Shown here: one piece after another, positions 57,437 to 60,411 of the stretch
How positions within the stretch are numbered: position 1 is the stretch's first letter
How the letters are laid out: the number at the start of each line of letters is the position of its first letter
NCBI GenBank assembly: GCA_031269335.1
Contig: JAISZI010000091.1
Span: forward strand, 1 to 60,411
DNA length: 60,411 bases
From: Puniceicoccales bacterium
GTDB taxonomy: Bacteria; Verrucomicrobiota; Verrucomicrobiia; Opitutales; UBA953
Direction: 5' to 3'
The notes under the pieces: generated by a model
The model's input: the letters and a program-made list of their open reading frames with translations, nothing else
Databases searched by the model: none
Told to the model about the DNA's origin: nothing
Made by a program: the position numbers and the translations under genes

Positions 57437-60411
57437 ATGATTAACGCTCTCATTGATTTTTCCCTGCGCCGCCGCGCTTTCATCCTGCTCGGCGTGGTCG
57501 CTCTCGCCGCCGTCGGCTTCTGGTCGGCGGCGCGCCTACCGATGGACGCCATTCCGGACATCACCAATGTCCAAGTGCAAATCAACACAAGCGCCCCTGC
57601 TCTTGCACCGGAGGAAATTGAAAAGCTCATCACTTACCCGGTCGAACTCGGCATGGGTGGAATCGAGGGGCTTGAGGAAATTCGCTCCATTTCAAAGTTC
57701 GGGCTTTCCCAAGTGACGCTCGTCTTCACCGACGCCACAAATCTCTACCGTGCCCGCCAGCTCGTCAGCGAACGCATCCAAACTATTCTCGACGAACTTC
57801 CGCCGGGAATCACCCCGAAGCTCGCGCCCATAACCACCGGTCTGGGCGAAATTTATCACTACGTCGTCCGTTACAAAGAAGGCGCGGGTGCCGCCGATAA
57901 AGAGGAAGCACTGCGCGAGCTGAAACTTGCCCAAGACTACGTCATAAAACCGGTCCTCCGCACCGTCCCCGGCGTGGCAGAAGTCAATACTTCGGGCGGG
58001 CGCGATAAGGAAATCGTTGTCACACCCGACCCGGACAAACTCGCCACCTTCGGGATTTCTATCGCCGACATAGCCGCCGCAGTCGCAGAAAATACCGCTA
58101 ACGCCGGCGGCGGCGTCGTTGAAAAAGGCGGCGAAAGCGTCACCGTGCGTGCCGTTTCACGCGTAGGGACGGCGGCGGAAATCGCCGCGCTGCCGCTCAA
58201 ATTCGCTGGGCGACCGGCGGCTCTGCGCATCAGCGACGTGGCGCAGGTCAAAGTCGGCTCCGGCGCACGCGTAGGCGCCGCCACATATAACGGCGAAGAA
58301 GCTGTCCTCGGCTCCGTCCTCATGCTCGTTGGCGAAAATAGCCGCACTGTGGCAGCGCGGGTGAACGACGCCCTCTCGAATCTGCGCCAAAAACTTCCGC
58401 CCGGAATCGAAGTTGAGACGGTTTACAGCCGCGCAAGTCTCGTTGGAAAAACGATCACGACGGTGCGCAACAACCTCGCCGAAGGCGCGTTGCTCGTCAT
58501 CGCTGTCTTGATTGCCCTGCTCGGCAATTGGCGTGCTGCTCTCATTGTCGCCGCGACCATCCCGCTTTCGCTATTGTTTGCGCTAACCGGCATGGAGCAG
58601 CGTGGCATTCCAGGGAACTTGATGAGCCTCGGGGCGGTGGACTTCGGTCTCGTCGTGGACGGAGCCGTCGTCATGGCGGAAAACATCGTGCGCGTGCTGG
58701 CGCAACGGCAGCACGAATTAGGGCGGCTGCTCACGAAGGCAGAACGCCGTGACGCCATCGGCATGGCATGTCGCCAAGTTAGTGCGCCGACGGTCTTTGG
58801 CGTGATCATCATCACCATTGTTTATCTCCCGCTCTTTTCGCTGGGCGGTGCCGAGGGGCGGACCTTCTCTCCGATGGCTTTCACGGTCGTCCTCGCGCTC
58901 ACGAGTGCGTTGCTGCTCGCGTTGACACTCGTGCCGGTGCTCGCCTCGTTATGCCTGAGCGGAAAGGTGAGCGAAAAGGAAAGCCCACTGATGCGTTTCG
59001 CCAAATACCTCTATTTGCCCCTGTTACGCGTGTGCCTGCGGGTGCGCTGGCTCGTTTGCATGTTTGCCCTCGCCGTGTTCGCCTTCGCGCTCGTCGTGTT
59101 TTCGCGCCTTGGCGCAGAATTTCTCCCGCGCCTCGACGAAGGCGATATGGCTGTGCAAATGATCCGCACGACAAGCATCGGACTAAATACCTCCATCGAA
59201 CTTCAAAAGAAAACGGAACGTTCGTTGTTAGAACAATTTCCAGAAGTATCCCGCGTCTTCGCACGCGTGGGCACATCGGAAGTCGCCACCGACCCAATGG
59301 GCGTCAACGTCGGCGACTCCTATGTCCTGCTCAAACCGCGCAAGGAATGGCGGCGCACGCCAGATGGCACCCGCCCAATTTCCAAGGAGGAGCTGACAAC
59401 GCTCATGGCGCGCGAACTCGAAACGCGTTTCCCCGGTCAATCCCACTTGTTCTCGCAGCCGGTCGAGCTGCGTTTTAACGAGCTTCTCTCCGGCAGCCGC
59501 GCCGATATCGCGATAAAGGTCTTTGGCGATGACTTCGGGGTGATCGAGAAAATCGCCGGCGAAGTCCGCGAAATCATTGAAAAAATACCCGGTGCCGAAG
59601 ACGTGGAATTTGACGCCGCCGGGCGCACGCCGGTTCTGCAAATCGCCGTCAACCGCGAGGCGATACTGCGCTACAATGTCCACGCGTCTGAGGTAAACGC
59701 CGTCGTCAACGCCGCTTTCGCCGGTGACCGCGGTGGCGTTATCGTGGAAGGAAACCGCCGTTTCCCCGTCACAACGCGTTTGCCCGAAACCGCACGGGCG
59801 GATTTCCAAACCGTGCCGCGCCTGTTAGTGCGCACGAGCGACGGCGGTGTCGTCCCGCTCGGCAGTGTTGCAAACATTGAGGTCGTCGAAAGCGTTGGCA
59901 CCATAATGCGCGAAGCCTTCCAACGCCGCATGAGCGTTCAGGTGAACCTGCGCGGGCGGGACACGCAAAGTTTCGTGGACGAGGCGCGGGCGCGTCTTGC
60001 GGCGGAGCTGAAGTTGCCAGAAGGCGTTTTCATTGAGTTCGGCGGTTCCTTCAAGAATCTCGCCGAAGCGCGCGGACGCCTCGCAATCGTCGTGCCCACC
60101 GCCCTGGCGCTAATTTTCGTGCTGGTGTTTCTCGCGACGGGCAGCGTGCGCCAGACATTGATAATCTACACCGGCATTCCGTTGGCGGTCACGGGCGGCG
60201 TGTTTTCCCTCTGGGTGCGCGACATGCCTTTCTCCATATCCGCCGGCGTGGGGTTCATCGCGCTGTCGGGGGTGGCCATCCTCAACGGTCTAATGATGAT
60301 TTCCTTCATTAACCAACTACGCGCATCCGGCACCACCGTCCGAGACGCCGTGATAGAAGGTGCCCTCACCCGTCTGCGACCGGTCTTAATGACAGCATTA
60401 GTCGCCTCGCT
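57437..60411 (+). CDS. czcA: Heavy-metal efflux RND pump (CzcA-like), cut by window end
   Basis: 991 codons seen of an expected 1030-1060; the 3' end lies outside the window. I translated it by hand without meeting a stop. It begins MINALIDFSLRRRAFILLG, then RLPMDAIPDITNVQVQINT, YPVELGMGGIEGLEEIRSIS, and the fourth-helix signature LGAVDFGLVVDGAVVMAEN. The Asp, Asp and Glu in this stretch are the DFG...D...E pattern of pumps for divalent cations (Zn, Co, Cd, Ni), unlike CusA (Cu/Ag). GFIALSGVAILNGLMMISFI near the end is also CzcA-like. It is a proton-driven inner-membrane pump working with the fused CzcC-CzcB-like protein. AAGGA lies 9 nt before the start, one of the few clear ribosome sites here. 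Confidence 0.9.
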   Translation, partial: MINALIDFSLRRRAFILLGVVALAAVGFWSAARLPMDAIPDITNVQVQINTSAPALAPEEIEKLITYPVELGMGGIEGLEEIRSISKFGLSQVTLVFTDATNLYRARQLVSERIQTILDELPPGITPKLAPITTGLGEIYHYVVRYKEGAGAADKEEALRELKLAQDYVIKPVLRTVPGVAEVNTSGGRDKEIVVTPDPDKLATFGISIADIAAAVAENTANAGGGVVEKGGESVTVRAVSRVGTAAEIAALPLKFAGRPAALRISDVAQVKVGSGARVGAATYNGEEAVLGSVLMLVGENSRTVAARVNDALSNLRQKLPPGIEVETVYSRASLVGKTITTVRNNLAEGALLVIAVLIALLGNWRAALIVAATIPLSLLFALTGMEQRGIPGNLMSLGAVDFGLVVDGAVVMAENIVRVLAQRQHELGRLLTKAERRDAIGMACRQVSAPTVFGVIIITIVYLPLFSLGGAEGRTFSPMAFTVVLALTSALLLALTLVPVLASLCLSGKVSEKESPLMRFAKYLYLPLLRVCLRVRWLVCMFALAVFAFALVVFSRLGAEFLPRLDEGDMAVQMIRTTSIGLNTSIELQKKTERSLLEQFPEVSRVFARVGTSEVATDPMGVNVGDSYVLLKPRKEWRRTPDGTRPISKEELTTLMARELETRFPGQSHLFSQPVELRFNELLSGSRADIAIKVFGDDFGVIEKIAGEVREIIEKIPGAEDVEFDAAGRTPVLQIAVNREAILRYNVHASEVNAVVNAAFAGDRGGVIVEGNRRFPVTTRLPETARADFQTVPRLLVRTSDGGVVPLGSVANIEVVESVGTIMREAFQRRMSVQVNLRGRDTQSFVDEARARLAAELKLPEGVFIEFGGSFKNLAEARGRLAIVVPTALALIFVLVFLATGSVRQTLIIYTGIPLAVTGGVFSLWVRDMPFSISAGVGFIALSGVAILNGLMMISFINQLRASGTTVRDAVIEGALTRLRPVLMTALVAS

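Noticed and set aside
1-60411. tRNA, rRNA, tmRNA or SRP RNA genes
   Set aside because: I looked in the gaps above about 100 bp for cloverleaf hallmarks (GGTTCGANTCC arm, CCA end) and found none; a covariance-model scan would be decisive.

Overview
The window looks like chromosomal DNA of a GC-rich, Gram-negative bacterium of the Verrucomicrobiota, most plausibly class Opitutae (Opitutaceae-like). This is inferred from several features: a very long GreA-type transcript cleavage protein of the kind known from the PVC group, a giant autotransporter built of passenger repeats with a C-terminal beta-domain, a SecD-SecF single-chain protein next to yajC, Ala/Pro-rich extensions on many proteins, and start codons that almost never carry a Shine-Dalgarno motif. 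The content is mostly core and envelope genes. I see no rRNA, tRNA, CRISPR array, phage or transposase gene.

Layout. 0.3-4.9 kb (minus): a glycogen/starch debranching GH13 enzyme, a HAD-like/DUF721 fusion protein and N-acetylglutamate synthase, tightly packed. 5.4-13.9 kb (minus): a heme acquisition and breakdown operon with HemS-like protein, periplasmic heme-binding protein, FecCD permease, ATPase, TonB-dependent heme receptor and a ChuW/HutW-like radical SAM enzyme, which suggests heme use without oxygen. 14.3-17.3 kb (plus): a GspE/PilB ATPase and GspF/PilC platform protein. 17.5-24.7 kb (minus): flotillin, NfeD-like protein, GreA-fusion, ispE, hemL and peptide deformylase. 24.8-26.2 kb: miaB. 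26.5-37.1 kb: a 3538-residue autotransporter. 37.3-40.4 kb: isocitrate dehydrogenase, a small beta-barrel protein, and L13-S9. 40.6-43.0 kb: an AT-rich polytopic GtrII-like glycosyltransferase that looks acquired. 43.1-46.1 kb (minus): IF-3, an AmiC-type amidase and a membrane-anchored metzincin-like protease. 46.3-49.5 kb (plus): sufS, an aminotransferase and plsC. 49.7-54.3 kb: yajC, a new-looking lipoprotein and secDF. 54.7 kb to the window end: a metal-efflux locus with a Cys-rich small protein, a fused outer-membrane-factor/adaptor protein and a CzcA-type RND pump cut by the window edge.

Most notable observations. (1) Between yajC and secDF lies a lipoprotein (50401-51264) whose C-terminal domain is collinear with the first periplasmic domain of the adjacent SecD, carried on a Pro-rich stalk; this could be an undescribed accessory of the Sec translocase. 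(2) The heme ATPase carries an in-frame insertion of about 100 residues that contains a 105-bp palindromic element. (3) A HAD fold with a ruined catalytic motif is fused to a DciA/DUF721-like domain. (4) CzcC-like and CzcB-like parts are fused in one chain with a His/Asp-rich linker. (5) A dispersed GC-rich repeat family occurs at three to four intergenic sites.
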